From positions 1 to 64,000 of the forward strand of contig CAIXXM010000003.1 of assembly GCA_903923395.1 (NCBI GenBank): a stretch of DNA of 64,000 nucleotides. Direction: 5' to 3'. The notes under the pieces are model-generated. The model was not told the DNA's origin and searched no databases. It was given only the letters and a program-made list of their open reading frames with translations. This document shows positions 9,195 through 18,118 of the stretch, piece after piece (within the stretch, counting starts at the first letter, position 1; every line of letters begins with the position of its first letter). Both the position numbers and the translations under genes were made by a program. This DNA comes from an uncultured Acidobacteriia bacterium. GTDB taxonomy: Bacteria; Acidobacteriota; Terriglobia; Bryobacterales; Bryobacteraceae.

Positions 9195-11162
9195 ATGAAA
9201 TTCACGCGCAGGAGTGCGGCCGGCATGCTGGCGGCGGCTCCGTTTGCCTTGCAGGGCCAGAACCGGATCGACCGTAAAGCGGTAGTTTCGCGACATAACG
9301 TGGTGCTGACGGCGGTCGATCCAACCTGTCCGCTGACCGTGGGCAACGGCGAGTTTGCCTTCAACGCGGACGTGACAGGCTTGCAGACTCTGGCGGCTCA
9401 CTATGAAGCGAAGGGCGTCCCGCTTTGCACGCAATCCCAATGGGGCTGGCATGCGTTCCCCAACACCACAGGCAAAACTGCGGCCGACTTCCAATTCAGC
9501 GAGTTCGAAGTGGAAGGCCGCAAGGTTCCCTACGCGTCCTCAAATAAGGGTCAGGAACCGCTCTACAACTACCTGCGGGATAACCCGCACCGTTTGCATC
9601 TGGGCCGTGTGGCACTGGTGCGAAAGAACGGGAAAGCGATTGAACCGGCAGACCTTTCTGCAATCCGCCAGGAGTTGGAACTGTGGACCGGCACTCTGCA
9701 CAGCCGCTTTGTGCTGGATCGCTTCGAGGTGCAGGTGGAGACTGTCGCCCAGCCTGCGCTGGATGGCTTTGCATGGCGTGTGACCACGAAGGGTCCTTTT
9801 ACGGTGGAAATCACGTTTCCCTATGGTTCACCGGGGATGAGCGCGGCGGATTGGTCGAAGCCGGAAAAACATAGCAGCACGCTCGAAGGCACCATCATCC
9901 GGCGGCAATTGGATCAGGATGTGTACTTCGTGGCTGGCAGTTTTCAGCAAACGGGTCCGCACAGATTTTCTTTGCCTCTCGAAGGGTCGCTTACGTTTGC
10001 GAAGGTACCCAAGCGCGGCTTGGTTCCAGCCATTGCGTTCACCACCGCAAAAGAACACTGGGAGAATTTCTGGAGCACAGGTGCCGCCGTCGGGATGCCA
10101 GAACATCCGGAACTCGAACGCCGCACGGTGCTCTCGCAATACCTCACCGCGATCCAGTGCGCCGGTTCCCTGCCCCCGCAAGAGACCGGACTCACCTGCA
10201 ACAGCTGGAACGGCAAGTTCCATCTGGAGATGCACTGGTGGCACGCAGCGCACTTCGCTCTCTGGAACCGGCCCACTCTGTTGGAGCGGAGCATGGCCTG
10301 GTACCAGTCGATTCTGCCTTCGGCAATAGCCAAGGCGAAGTCACAAGGTTATCAGGGTGCGCGCTGGCCCAAGATGACGGCGACCGATGGCTTTGACAGC
10401 CCGTCGCCCATTGGTCCATTTCTTATCTGGCAGCAACCGCATGTGCTGCACTTCGCGGAGATGTTATATCAACTCGACCCCGCGGCTTTGAGTAAGTACA
10501 GCGGACTTGTTTTCGCCACGGCGGACTTTATGGCATCTTATGCGGTGAAGCATGGGGATGAGTACTGGCTCGGTCCGCCGGTGATTCCGGCGCAGGAGAA
10601 TCATCCGCCGAAAGAGACCTGGAATCCCACTTATGAACTGGAGTACTGGCATGAGGGATTGCGGATCGCCAGTCTGTGGCGCACTCGTTTGAAGCAGCCT
10701 GTGCCGCAGAAGTGGTCGGCGGTGCAACAGGGTTTGGCCGCGCTGCCGGTGAAGGATGGCGTGTATCTTGCCCATGCCAACTGTCCGCAGACTTATACGG
10801 AGCGCAACCGGGATCATCCCTCCATGCTGCTGGCGCTTTCCATGACGCCAGGGACCAAGGTCGACAAGGAAACCATGCGCCGCACACTGGCGCTCGTCCG
10901 CAAGAGTTGGAAGTGGGATCAGACCTGGGGCTGGGATTTCGGGGCCACCGCGATGACCGCGGTGCGTCTGGGAGATTCCAGGGCAGCCTTCGAAATCCTC
11001 ATGATGGATACGCCGAAGAACAAGTGGATCGCCAATGGCCACACACCACAGCGCGCCAACCTGCCCTGTTATCTGCCTTCGAACGGGGCGTTGCTGGCGG
11101 CCGTGGCGATGATGGCAAATGCAAGTTATGTATCTTCCGAAGGGATGAAGCAACTGCTGTGA
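9195..11162 (+). CDS. Exported six-hairpin-like glycosidase-type protein
   Basis: 655 residues from the ATG at 9195, which overlaps the AGGA following the previous stop. The N-terminus MKFTRRSAAGMLAAAPFALQG has a twin-arginine pair and looks like a Tat signal. The body has an N-terminal beta-rich part (about 30-270) and a helical part from about 290 with W-rich motifs (NGKFHLEMHWWHAAHFALWNR, KSWKWDQTWGWDFG) typical of alpha/alpha six-barrel glycosidases such as GH65- or GH78/95-related enzymes. A specific family and the catalytic acids cannot be assigned by eye. It is followed with a 4-base overlap by a GNAT gene and then by a sulfatase, so action on a substituted polysaccharide outside the inner membrane is likely. 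Confidence 0.72.
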   Translation: MKFTRRSAAGMLAAAPFALQGQNRIDRKAVVSRHNVVLTAVDPTCPLTVGNGEFAFNADVTGLQTLAAHYEAKGVPLCTQSQWGWHAFPNTTGKTAADFQFSEFEVEGRKVPYASSNKGQEPLYNYLRDNPHRLHLGRVALVRKNGKAIEPADLSAIRQELELWTGTLHSRFVLDRFEVQVETVAQPALDGFAWRVTTKGPFTVEITFPYGSPGMSAADWSKPEKHSSTLEGTIIRRQLDQDVYFVAGSFQQTGPHRFSLPLEGSLTFAKVPKRGLVPAIAFTTAKEHWENFWSTGAAVGMPEHPELERRTVLSQYLTAIQCAGSLPPQETGLTCNSWNGKFHLEMHWWHAAHFALWNRPTLLERSMAWYQSILPSAIAKAKSQGYQGARWPKMTATDGFDSPSPIGPFLIWQQPHVLHFAEMLYQLDPAALSKYSGLVFATADFMASYAVKHGDEYWLGPPVIPAQENHPPKETWNPTYELEYWHEGLRIASLWRTRLKQPVPQKWSAVQQGLAALPVKDGVYLAHANCPQTYTERNRDHPSMLLALSMTPGTKVDKETMRRTLALVRKSWKWDQTWGWDFGATAMTAVRLGDSRAAFEILMMDTPKNKWIANGHTPQRANLPCYLPSNGALLAAVAMMANASYVSSEGMKQLL

Positions 11163-11620
11163 CGATCCGCCTTGCGAATACCGTCGCGGACGCCGCCATC
11201 ATCTGCCACCACCGGCGAAGCATGTTCCGGGACATGGGTTACACAGACGATGCCGCTCTGGACGCCATGATTGCTGCGTTCCGGCCCTGGGTGGAGGTCC
11301 GCCTGCAGTCGGGTGAATATGTCGCGTGGCTCGTCCAAACTGCCACGGGCGAAGTGATCGCAGGTGGCGGGGTGTGGTTGATGGACTGGCCCCCGCACAT
11401 GATCGGCGGCCCTGGACCCCGCGCCAATATCCTGAATGTCTACACGGAAATGGAGTACCGCGGACAGGGCCTTGCGCGCCAACTGATGGAAGCGATCCTG
11501 CAATGGCTGCGGGAAAATCACGTCGGCACGGTGATCCTGCATGCCAGCGAACAGGGACGCACGCTTTACGAAAAACTGGGCTTTCAAGCCACCAATGAAA
11601 TGCGTCTCCTCTTGCAGTAA
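11159..11620 (+). CDS. GNAT family N-acetyltransferase
   Basis: 153 residues from a GTG at 11159 that overlaps the preceding stop as GTGA, which indicates translational coupling. The fold is shown by the central motif NVYTEMEYRGQGLARQLMEA (acetyl-CoA pyrophosphate loop, R/Q-x-x-G-x-A type) at about 98-117 and the C-terminal HASEQGRTLYEKLGFQATNE, the classic GNAT beta6-beta7 end. It is cytoplasmic and transfers an acetyl group from acetyl-CoA to an amine; the acceptor is unknown. It has no evident link to glycan degradation apart from its place in the operon. Confidence 0.9.
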   Translation: MTIRLANTVADAAIICHHRRSMFRDMGYTDDAALDAMIAAFRPWVEVRLQSGEYVAWLVQTATGEVIAGGGVWLMDWPPHMIGGPGPRANILNVYTEMEYRGQGLARQLMEAILQWLRENHVGTVILHASEQGRTLYEKLGFQATNEMRLLLQ

Positions 11621-11646
11621 GCTCAAATAGCTTACCGGAGACCCCT

Positions 11647-13029
11647 TTGAACCGCAGAGACTTTCTCAAGACAACCGCCGCCCTCACCGTTGCGGGCACG
11701 GCCAACGCACAGGCACGGCCGAACATCCTCATCATCACCACGGACCAGCAATCGGCGGAATCCGTGAGTTACCGCATCGGCAAGAAGTACATCCACACGC
11801 CCAACATGGACCGTCTGGCGGCCGGCGGCATGGTCTTCACCCGTGCCTATTGCGCCAACCCTCTGTGCGTTCCCTCCCGTGGCGCACTCTTTACCGGACG
11901 CTACCCCACCGAAACCGGCATCATGGACAATGATGACCGGACCAGAGTCCGGCTCGATCCGAAGAAGTTCCCCATGCTGGGCAAGGTCTTTCATGACGCG
12001 GGCTATGAGACGGCTTACTACGGCAAATGGCACCTGGCGATACCGGAAAAGCAGGTGGATGTCCATGGTTTTGAGCAATATGAGACGCCACAGGAAGATC
12101 CGCTGACCACCAGCAACGTGGTTAAGTTTCTCCAGAAGAAACACGACAAGCCGTTTCTCATGATGGCTTCGTTTTTGAATCCACATAACATCGCGGAATG
12201 GTCGCGCGGGCAGAAGTTACCCCTGGGTGAGGTTGGCGCGCCACCGCCCGTGGACCAGTTACCTCCGTTGCGGAAAAATCACCAGCCGCCGCAGGATGAA
12301 CCGGATATCGTCGACTTGATGCGCCGCTCCTACCAGGCCGCGCCGATGTTTCCGGTGAGCACTTACGATGAGACCAAATGGCGCGAGTATATCTGGGCTT
12401 ACTACCGGTTGATTGAGAAAGTGGACCGGGAGATCGGGCAGGTGCTCGATGCGCTGAAACAATCAGGCCAGGCGAAGAATACGCTCGTCATCCTCTCGGC
12501 CGATCACGGAGATATGCAGGGTTCGCACCGCTGGAACCAAAAGACGATTCTCTATGAAGAAGCGACGCGCGTGCAGTTTGTGATGAGTTATCCCGGCACC
12601 ATCAAAGCAGGTACTTCGCCGCGCCTGGTGAATACGGGCATCGACTTCATGCCAACCCTTTGTGACTATGCGGGGATTACTCCGCCACCCGGACTGCCCG
12701 GCTTGAGTTTGAAGGAGACGGCCAACGGGAAGACGACGGCTGATCCACGGGAGTTCATTGTTGTTTCTGACCGCCTGGTGCAGGGTGCGGAAGTGGAGGG
12801 TAAGTTACCGAAACCCGATGGCCGGATGATTCGTAGCCAGCGCTACAGTTACACGGCCTACAGTGAAGGCAAGCGCCGGGAAGCTCTCTACGATCTCGAA
12901 AAGGATCCCGGCGAGACGGTAAACCTCGCCGCCAAGCCCGCGATGAAATCCGCGCTGCTCGCACACCGGGCCATGCTCCAGGAATGGTGCAGCAAGACGA
13001 AAGATAACTTCCCGGTGCCACAAGCTTGA
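11647..13029 (+). CDS. Sulfatase, Cys-type, Tat-exported
   Basis: 460 residues. Start is the TTG at 11647 with GGAG six bases upstream; the N-terminus NRRDFLKTTAALTVAG is a twin-arginine signal. The sulfatase core follows: metal-binding RPNILIITTDQQ (24-35) and the signature C74-V-P-S-R78, whose cysteine is converted to formylglycine by a maturase encoded elsewhere. Further motifs are GKWHLAIP and SADHGDMQGSHRWNQK (second metal site). It should hydrolyse sulfate esters of a polysaccharide or aryl compound in the periplasm. It is followed with a 4-base overlap by a metallo-beta-lactamase-fold gene and lies 26 bases after the GNAT gene, so all belong to one operon. Confidence 0.93.
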   Translation: MNRRDFLKTTAALTVAGTANAQARPNILIITTDQQSAESVSYRIGKKYIHTPNMDRLAAGGMVFTRAYCANPLCVPSRGALFTGRYPTETGIMDNDDRTRVRLDPKKFPMLGKVFHDAGYETAYYGKWHLAIPEKQVDVHGFEQYETPQEDPLTTSNVVKFLQKKHDKPFLMMASFLNPHNIAEWSRGQKLPLGEVGAPPPVDQLPPLRKNHQPPQDEPDIVDLMRRSYQAAPMFPVSTYDETKWREYIWAYYRLIEKVDREIGQVLDALKQSGQAKNTLVILSADHGDMQGSHRWNQKTILYEEATRVQFVMSYPGTIKAGTSPRLVNTGIDFMPTLCDYAGITPPPGLPGLSLKETANGKTTADPREFIVVSDRLVQGAEVEGKLPKPDGRMIRSQRYSYTAYSEGKRREALYDLEKDPGETVNLAAKPAMKSALLAHRAMLQEWCSKTKDNFPVPQA

Positions 13030-14243
13030 GAACTTATCTGACAGCCGCCCTTGGCCTCTGTATCGCCGTTACTGTTTCTGCCCAGAACCAGACCTTCAAA
13101 GTCACGCTGCTGGGTACTGCAGGACCCTCCCTCGCAATGGAGCACCCGGAGACCGGGACTCTCGTCCAGGCAGGCAATGAAACCCTGCTGTTTGATTGCG
13201 GCCGCGGTGTGCCGGAACGTTTGAATCAGCTGGGATTCAGCAACGTCAACAAAGTCTTCCTCACCCATCTGCACTCAGACCACACAGAAGGCTTGCCGGT
13301 GCTCTGGATGAGCGGCTGGAATGGCCGGGGCAGCAATAACCTTTCCCTCTATGGGCCAGGCACCGGGCCGGATCAGCCAACGGGCACTGCCGGGCTTGCC
13401 GCAAGCCTGACTGCCGCTTATGCCACGAACACGCACATCCGCCGTGACTTGGTGGAAATGTGGAACCCCGCCGGCATCGTGATTGCCGCGCATGAAATAT
13501 CGGAGGGAGTCGTTTACCAGAACAATGGTGTTTTAGTAAGCGCATTTCTGGTGGACCATGACCCCGTCTCCCCTGCCCTCGGTTACCGCATCGACTATGC
13601 GGGGCGCTCCGTTGTCATCTCCGGCGATACCAAGCCATCCGCGAATCTGGTCAAGTATGCGCAGGGCGTTGATTTGCTGATCCATGAGGTCTTCAACGCG
13701 GGCCCTGGCAGCACTACACCCACTGCGGTTTACCACACTCTGCCGGAACAAGCCGCTTCAATCTTCCTGCAAACCACACCGAAGCTCGCCGTCTATTTCC
13801 ACCTCGCACCAGCAGCTTTTGATCCAACGGCCAGAACCAGGGCGGCTGGCTACGCGGGACCACTGCAGGTTGGCGCGGACCTGATGAGTGTGACCGTGGC
13901 AAACACCGTAACAGTAACGCCCTGCGATTCCACGGCAACTCCAACGCTGGACGCTGTAACGAACCAGGCCTACAGCACTTCGCTCTCTGTTGGCGACACG
14001 TTGATCTTCTGGGGCACAGGCTTTTCAGCCAAAGGCGGGAACGCACTGGTATTCCGGCAGGGTGCGAACGGCACAGGCGCGCCAATGACTCTGGATGAAA
14101 CAGGCGCAGCTTACTTCTGGGATAACTCGACAGGTCAAATCAATGCGAAGTTATCTGCCGGAATCACTGCCGGGCAGTGGAGCGTCTCCGTCAGGAACGC
14201 CTGCGGCGTGACCTCCTCCAGTATTGCTCTCACTCTTCGATAG
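13026..14243 (+). CDS. Secreted metallo-beta-lactamase-fold hydrolase with C-terminal Ig/TIG-like domain
   Basis: 405 residues. The TTG start overlaps the sulfatase stop (TTGA). Residues 1-20 are a signal peptide (ending TVSAQ). The MBL core runs to about 285 with the zinc motif H81-L-H83-S-D85-H86 and later DHDP, SGDTKPS and YFHLAP, close to tRNase Z/arylsulfatase-like members. From about 300 a C-terminal beta domain (LDAVTNQAYSTSLSVGDTLIFWGTGF) resembles the TIG-like repeats often appended to exported acidobacterial proteins. A secreted phosphodiesterase, sulfatase or lactonase are all possible. Its last 93 bases overlap the 3' end of the convergent UvrC-like gene. Confidence 0.82.
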   Translation: MRTYLTAALGLCIAVTVSAQNQTFKVTLLGTAGPSLAMEHPETGTLVQAGNETLLFDCGRGVPERLNQLGFSNVNKVFLTHLHSDHTEGLPVLWMSGWNGRGSNNLSLYGPGTGPDQPTGTAGLAASLTAAYATNTHIRRDLVEMWNPAGIVIAAHEISEGVVYQNNGVLVSAFLVDHDPVSPALGYRIDYAGRSVVISGDTKPSANLVKYAQGVDLLIHEVFNAGPGSTTPTAVYHTLPEQAASIFLQTTPKLAVYFHLAPAAFDPTARTRAAGYAGPLQVGADLMSVTVANTVTVTPCDSTATPTLDAVTNQAYSTSLSVGDTLIFWGTGFSAKGGNALVFRQGANGTGAPMTLDETGAAYFWDNSTGQINAKLSAGITAGQWSVSVRNACGVTSSSIALTLR

Positions 14244-15365
14244 CTTCGGCTTAAATGACTTCGGCTTCGACTGCGCCACGCGGCTGACCGCGTTCACCAG
14301 CTTGCGGATGGGCTGCTTTTCCCAGGTATCGAACAGGATCATTTCTCCATCCCGCCAACTGGAGTAAAACCAACGAGCAAGAATCGCGAGTTTCTCTTCG
14401 CGCTCCTGCGGCGTACCCATTGCCGCCGGGATGGAGGCCGCCAGTTCCCTGACCCGCGTATCCAGCGACATCGCCGTGCCCTCGCCGATCTGCAGGGGCA
14501 GTTGGCGAAACCCCTGCCAGTAGCCACCGCGGAGCCAGCCGAGTTCGACCGTACCGGCTGACGCAGAACGCGTGACCGTGCAGGCGTGCAGGGCGCTGAC
14601 ATCCCGCACCATTTCATCCGTCAAAGCGAGAACAGCCTGCACCTTTTCAAAACGCTGGTGCATGCGGGCCGCTCCTTCGAAATCCATCTCTTCCGAGAGC
14701 CGGTCGCGGGCCGAGGCTGCGGTATCGAGCAGAGAGTGACCGGCGGTGTGGAGGAACTCGCCCACACGCTGGGCTTCCGTACGGTATTCCGCAACGCCCA
14801 CCACGAGTTGGCAGGGGCGGAGACAACGCGCCATTTCCCCGTAAATGCAGCCGGGATGTTCCAGAGCAGGAACCAAATCTTCCTGACACCGTCGAAGCTG
14901 AAAGAGATCAAGAAACTCCGATTCAAAGCGCGCGGCAGTGGAACGGGTGCGGAAGGGTCCGAAATAGACGGCTTTGGCACGGCCCAACCGGTTGGCAACC
15001 TGTGTCCGGGGAAATTCGTTGGTCAGGATGAGCTTCACGTAAGGTGGCATCCGCAAACGGATCTCTTTGCGGTAGTTCGCGCCAAGGTGCAGGCGTGCCT
15101 GCTCTGTCAGGACAAAGTGCGACTCCAGGGCCGATCCGGTGAGATGGTATTCCACCCGCAGAATTGTGCCACGCAGGTTCAACGCCTTCGAAGGCTTCTG
15201 CGCCGTACCCAGCAGGCGCAGCAAACGGCGTCGCAGCACATTGGTCCGGGCGAGATACGGTGTGCCTTCTGCCGGCCACAGCAGGAATACCGCCGGGGCA
15301 TTGGGGATCTCCTGCAAGATGCCGTCGAGTTCGGCAGGGTCAGGAGGAAGGGAGAAGCAAATCAT
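14151..15365 (-). CDS. UvrC N-terminal-half homologue with degenerate GIY-YIG and UVR motif
   Basis: 404 residues from the ATG at 15365 (a longer start at 15470 adds unrelated sequence). It follows UvrC order: a GIY-YIG-like start (APAVFLLW...TPYLARTNVLRRRL, residues 24-47), the UvrC Cys-rich linker (YFGPFRTRSTAARF at 134-147, C160, C173, C181 and C185) and a UVR coiled-coil (about 216-250) that in UvrC binds UvrB. The C-terminal RNase H-like nuclease and HhH2 domain of full UvrC (about 600 residues) are absent. The GIY and YIG triplets are replaced by AVF and YLA, so nuclease activity is doubtful, although the arginines following are kept. Its 3' end overlaps the MBL gene by 93 bases. A regulatory or Cho-like repair role is possible. 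Confidence 0.8.
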   Translation of the reverse strand: MICFSLPPDPAELDGILQEIPNAPAVFLLWPAEGTPYLARTNVLRRRLLRLLGTAQKPSKALNLRGTILRVEYHLTGSALESHFVLTEQARLHLGANYRKEIRLRMPPYVKLILTNEFPRTQVANRLGRAKAVYFGPFRTRSTAARFESEFLDLFQLRRCQEDLVPALEHPGCIYGEMARCLRPCQLVVGVAEYRTEAQRVGEFLHTAGHSLLDTAASARDRLSEEMDFEGAARMHQRFEKVQAVLALTDEMVRDVSALHACTVTRSASAGTVELGWLRGGYWQGFRQLPLQIGEGTAMSLDTRVRELAASIPAAMGTPQEREEKLAILARWFYSSWRDGEMILFDTWEKQPIRKLVNAVSRVAQSKPKSFKPKLSKSESNTGGGHAAGVPDGDAPLPGSDSGR

Positions 15366-15553
15366 CGGACGCCTACCCAGTGTAGCGGCTGCATTTTGCC
15401 ACCACCCCTGGTGCAAATCAGCCGCTTGTGCAGCGGAATTCACACCTGTGCGGGCATTTTTACTGCCCACACAATGTCACGGTCTATTGTTTTCAACAGC
15501 TTACAGAATGGCATCCACATTGCTATGAAATTGCGTATTCACGGATTAAGACG

Positions 15554-15769
15554 ATGCCACTCTTTGCTATCACCCGCCCCGGACTCCTCGCAATCGCTAC
15601 CTCAGTGATGGCGCTGTGGAGCTGCATTGCCTTTGAAAAGTCGCTGATCCGCTCCGGCGAACAGGATGCCATCACGAGCCAGCGGCAGTTAATCAAGCTG
15701 CGGCAAGGCATGATGCCGGTATCGCACCCGGTGGATGCGCCGGCGAGAGTGCTGCCAGCACTGCTTTAG
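15554..15769 (+). CDS. Small single-pass membrane protein, 71 residues
   Basis: Begins MPLFAITRPGLLAIATSVMALWSC with one membrane helix (about 9-27) followed by a charged, helical tail (EKSLIRSGEQDAITSQRQLIKLRQ) and a short proline-containing end. Similar short proteins with the start M-P-L-F-x-x-x-R-P-G are, from memory, frequent in Solibacter relatives, but no function is known. A longer reading frame extends upstream to 15428 but the added part is Cys/His-rich and not convincing. The stop is one base away from the stop of the convergent TPR-like gene. Confidence 0.55.
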   Translation: MPLFAITRPGLLAIATSVMALWSCIAFEKSLIRSGEQDAITSQRQLIKLRQGMMPVSHPVDAPARVLPALL

Positions 15770-15770
15770 G

Positions 15771-16769
15771 CTAATAAAGAACATTTGCGCCGAAATTCGG
15801 CATGCCACCCTGGACCACGGTGCTGGACCAATCTGTCAGGCGCCCGCGGTCCATCTTCCAGAACGCACCACAAAGCTGGAAGTATTCGAGCACAGACTTG
15901 CGATCCCCTGCGAGGATCAGATCCCGGGCGAGGGTCATATTCGGTCCGAAGGAATTCAGGTTGGGCGAACCGGGCGTCTTGCCGGCCGCCAGCAGATATC
16001 CCGCGGCAGCTTTGACATCGCCGTTGTGCAGCGCGACTTCCCCCATCGCGACGTTGGCATCGTGAATCGCGTTGCCATAGTTCCAGGATCCCCGGAGTGA
16101 CATCTCGGAATCCAACAGAAACTTGGCATACTTCGAGGTGCGCTCCCAATCCTGGGCGACCAGACAATCTTTGATCAAATGTGTCGCAGCCATAAAGCGG
16201 TAGTTATCGCTGCCGGCTTTGACAAAGGCTTCCTCCTCCAGCAGCACCAGGCTGCGGGCTTGCGTGGCTCTATCTTCTGCTTTCACCGTGCCACTCAGCC
16301 GGAAACGGTAGGTATTCAGACGCTGGGACATCGCGACATCTCCACCGTTGGGCCCCTTCACGGCCTTGTCGGCCAGCCCTTCAGCGAAACTTTGAACATC
16401 GAAGGAAGGCGTGACAAAGCGTTTAGCCTGTCCAGCCAGGAAGGCGAGCTGGTAAGCACCCTGCAACAATACGCCCTGAATTTGGTGTTCGGAAAGGCGC
16501 TTCCGGCACTCCAGCGCGGTCTCTGATTTTGCCTTTTCAACCGATGCGCCGGTCAGCAGACCATTACTGGTGACCGTGGTGGCACCGAGGGAGCAGGCGG
16601 CATAAAGCTGCCCGAGTTCGTTGGCGATCTGATAATCCGTGGGCGTGGATTTCAGGCGCGATTCCAACTTATCTGCTGTGGCAAGCGGATCAGCAAGATA
16701 TTCCTGCAGATGCGGTGTGACCTGCATCAGTAGTGATGCGAGCACGGCAACGGGGAAAGCGTATAACAT
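15771..16769 (-). CDS. TPR-like helical secreted protein of unknown function
   Basis: 332 residues. The ATG at 16769 has GAGG eight bases upstream and a short hydrophobic N-terminus (MLYAFPVAVLASLLMQV). The remainder is alpha-helical with repeat-like character (DYQIANELGQLYAACSLG, AIHDANVAMGEVALHNGDV, AAGYLLAAGKTPGSPNLNSF). The end (LILAGDRKSVLEYFQLCGAFWKM...FGANVLY) resembles a conserved end of TPR-containing acidobacterial proteins. No catalytic motif is seen. It is divergent from the DUF5666-like gene with an 86-base promoter region. Confidence 0.7.
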   Translation of the reverse strand: MLYAFPVAVLASLLMQVTPHLQEYLADPLATADKLESRLKSTPTDYQIANELGQLYAACSLGATTVTSNGLLTGASVEKAKSETALECRKRLSEHQIQGVLLQGAYQLAFLAGQAKRFVTPSFDVQSFAEGLADKAVKGPNGGDVAMSQRLNTYRFRLSGTVKAEDRATQARSLVLLEEEAFVKAGSDNYRFMAATHLIKDCLVAQDWERTSKYAKFLLDSEMSLRGSWNYGNAIHDANVAMGEVALHNGDVKAAAGYLLAAGKTPGSPNLNSFGPNMTLARDLILAGDRKSVLEYFQLCGAFWKMDRGRLTDWSSTVVQGGMPNFGANVLY

Positions 16770-16855
16770 GGTGGAAGCCTCTACACATGAATTTACTATC
16801 GTTTACGCCGTGTAAGCGTTACATTTTGAGAAAAATCCCCGCCGGAGATAAGCGT

Positions 16856-18061
16856 ATGAGAATCGCAGTCCTTGCGGCCCTGTTGGCCGCCCCAGCAATG
16901 TTTGCGCAGGCCCCGGCACAGCCGGCCGCGCAGTTCACCAGTGTTTCCGGAACCATTTCGGCATCCGATGCCGCTGCCAGGAACTTCACGGTCAAAACCG
17001 CCACAGGCGACTCCGTGGTGAAATTCGATGACAAGACCGTTTTCCTTCGCATGGCCCCCGGCGAAACGGATCTGAAGAAGGGCACCCCCATGAAGGCAAC
17101 GGATGTTGCTTCAGGAGACCGTGTGCTTGCCCGTGTCCGCGGCGGGGCGGAAGCCGTCGCGACGACGCCGGCTACCCGCATCATCATCATCAGCAAAGAC
17201 GCGCTCGCCAAGCGCGATGAACAGACCCAGGAAGAATGGGCCACCAAGAGTGTCACTGGCATTGTGCAATCGGTTGATGCCGCGGCGAAGACCGTGACCA
17301 TCAAGCTGAAAGGCAAGGATGTGGTGGTGGACGTGAACGGCAGCGTGAATTACCGCCGTTACAATCCGGATTCCGCAAAGACCACTGACCTCAAGGACAG
17401 CACGCTTTCGGAAATCGTTGCTGGCGACCAGTTCCGCGTCTTGGGTGATAAGAACGAAGACGGCAGCAAGATCAAGGCCAGCGCCGTGGTGACCGGTCTG
17501 TTCCGGACGCTGGGTGTGGTTGTGAAATCCATTGACCCTGCGGCAGGCACCATCACCGGCACCGATGCAGCCACCAAGAAGCCCGTTGTGATCAAGGTGA
17601 CCGCGGATACGGCGGTGAAACGTCTGCAACCGATGTTCGCCATGATGATGGCGCGGCAGCTGAATCCGAACTTCCAGGCTCCTGGTGGTGGACGCGGCGG
17701 TCAGGGTGGCGGCGCGGCTGCGGGCGGGCCCCCGGCTGGTGGTCCCCCGGCTGGTGCTGGCGGCGGTGCGCCGGGTGGTGGCGCGCAAGGTGGTGGCCGT
17801 CCCGGCGGTATGGGCGGACCCGGCGGCGCACGCATGGACCCCGCGAAGATGCTCGAATCCCAGCCTTCCATCCAGCTGGCGGAACTCAAGGCCGGTGATG
17901 CCCTGATCGTTTACGGTCTGGCCACGTCAGATCTTGCCAAGCTCAACAGCCTGAACGTGATTGCCGGTGCGGAAATGATTCTGACCGCGGCACCGAAGGG
18001 TGGAGCCGATCCTCTGGGAGGCGCCTGGAACTTCGGCGGCGGTGGCGGCGAAGGCAACTAA
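16856..18061 (+). CDS. Secreted DUF5666-like repeat protein with glycine/proline-rich insert
   Basis: 401 residues from the ATG at 16856 (GGAG eight bases upstream). A signal peptide ends at AMFAQA (about residue 19). Three related beta-barrel-like units start with FTSVSGTISASD (28), SVTGIVQSVDAAAKTVTIK (132) and LGVVVKSIDPAAGTITGTD (219); this V-x-G-x-V-x-x-I-D pattern is that of DUF5666/OB-like domains. The third unit is interrupted at about 277-325 by a low-complexity stretch of G, P, A, Q and R, after which the fold resumes (ELKAGDALIVYG). A role in the envelope or metal/ion binding is only a guess. A strong palindrome follows 17 bases after the stop. Confidence 0.75.
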   Translation: MRIAVLAALLAAPAMFAQAPAQPAAQFTSVSGTISASDAAARNFTVKTATGDSVVKFDDKTVFLRMAPGETDLKKGTPMKATDVASGDRVLARVRGGAEAVATTPATRIIIISKDALAKRDEQTQEEWATKSVTGIVQSVDAAAKTVTIKLKGKDVVVDVNGSVNYRRYNPDSAKTTDLKDSTLSEIVAGDQFRVLGDKNEDGSKIKASAVVTGLFRTLGVVVKSIDPAAGTITGTDAATKKPVVIKVTADTAVKRLQPMFAMMMARQLNPNFQAPGGGRGGQGGGAAAGGPPAGGPPAGAGGGAPGGGAQGGGRPGGMGGPGGARMDPAKMLESQPSIQLAELKAGDALIVYGLATSDLAKLNSLNVIAGAEMILTAAPKGGADPLGGAWNFGGGGGEGN

Positions 18062-18077
18062 CCCCACAGCATTACCA

Positions 18078-18118
18078 AACCATAAAGAATCGGTGCCAGG
18101 CACCGATTCTTTATGGTT
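18078..18118. repeat. Perfect 20-bp palindrome with 1-base centre (REP-like)
   Basis: The arm at 18078-18097 (AACCATAAAGAATCGGTGCC) is exactly complementary to 18099-18118, with a single A at 18098. The core GGTGCCAGGCACC is of the kind seen in REP-type repeats mobilised by RAYT transposases in several phyla. It also lies 17 bases after a stop codon and could act as a transcription terminator or mRNA stabiliser. No RAYT gene is in the window. Confidence 0.75.

Noticed and set aside
14586-15608. A 340-residue plus-strand frame
   Set aside because: Antisense to the UvrC-like gene, whose motifs are clear.
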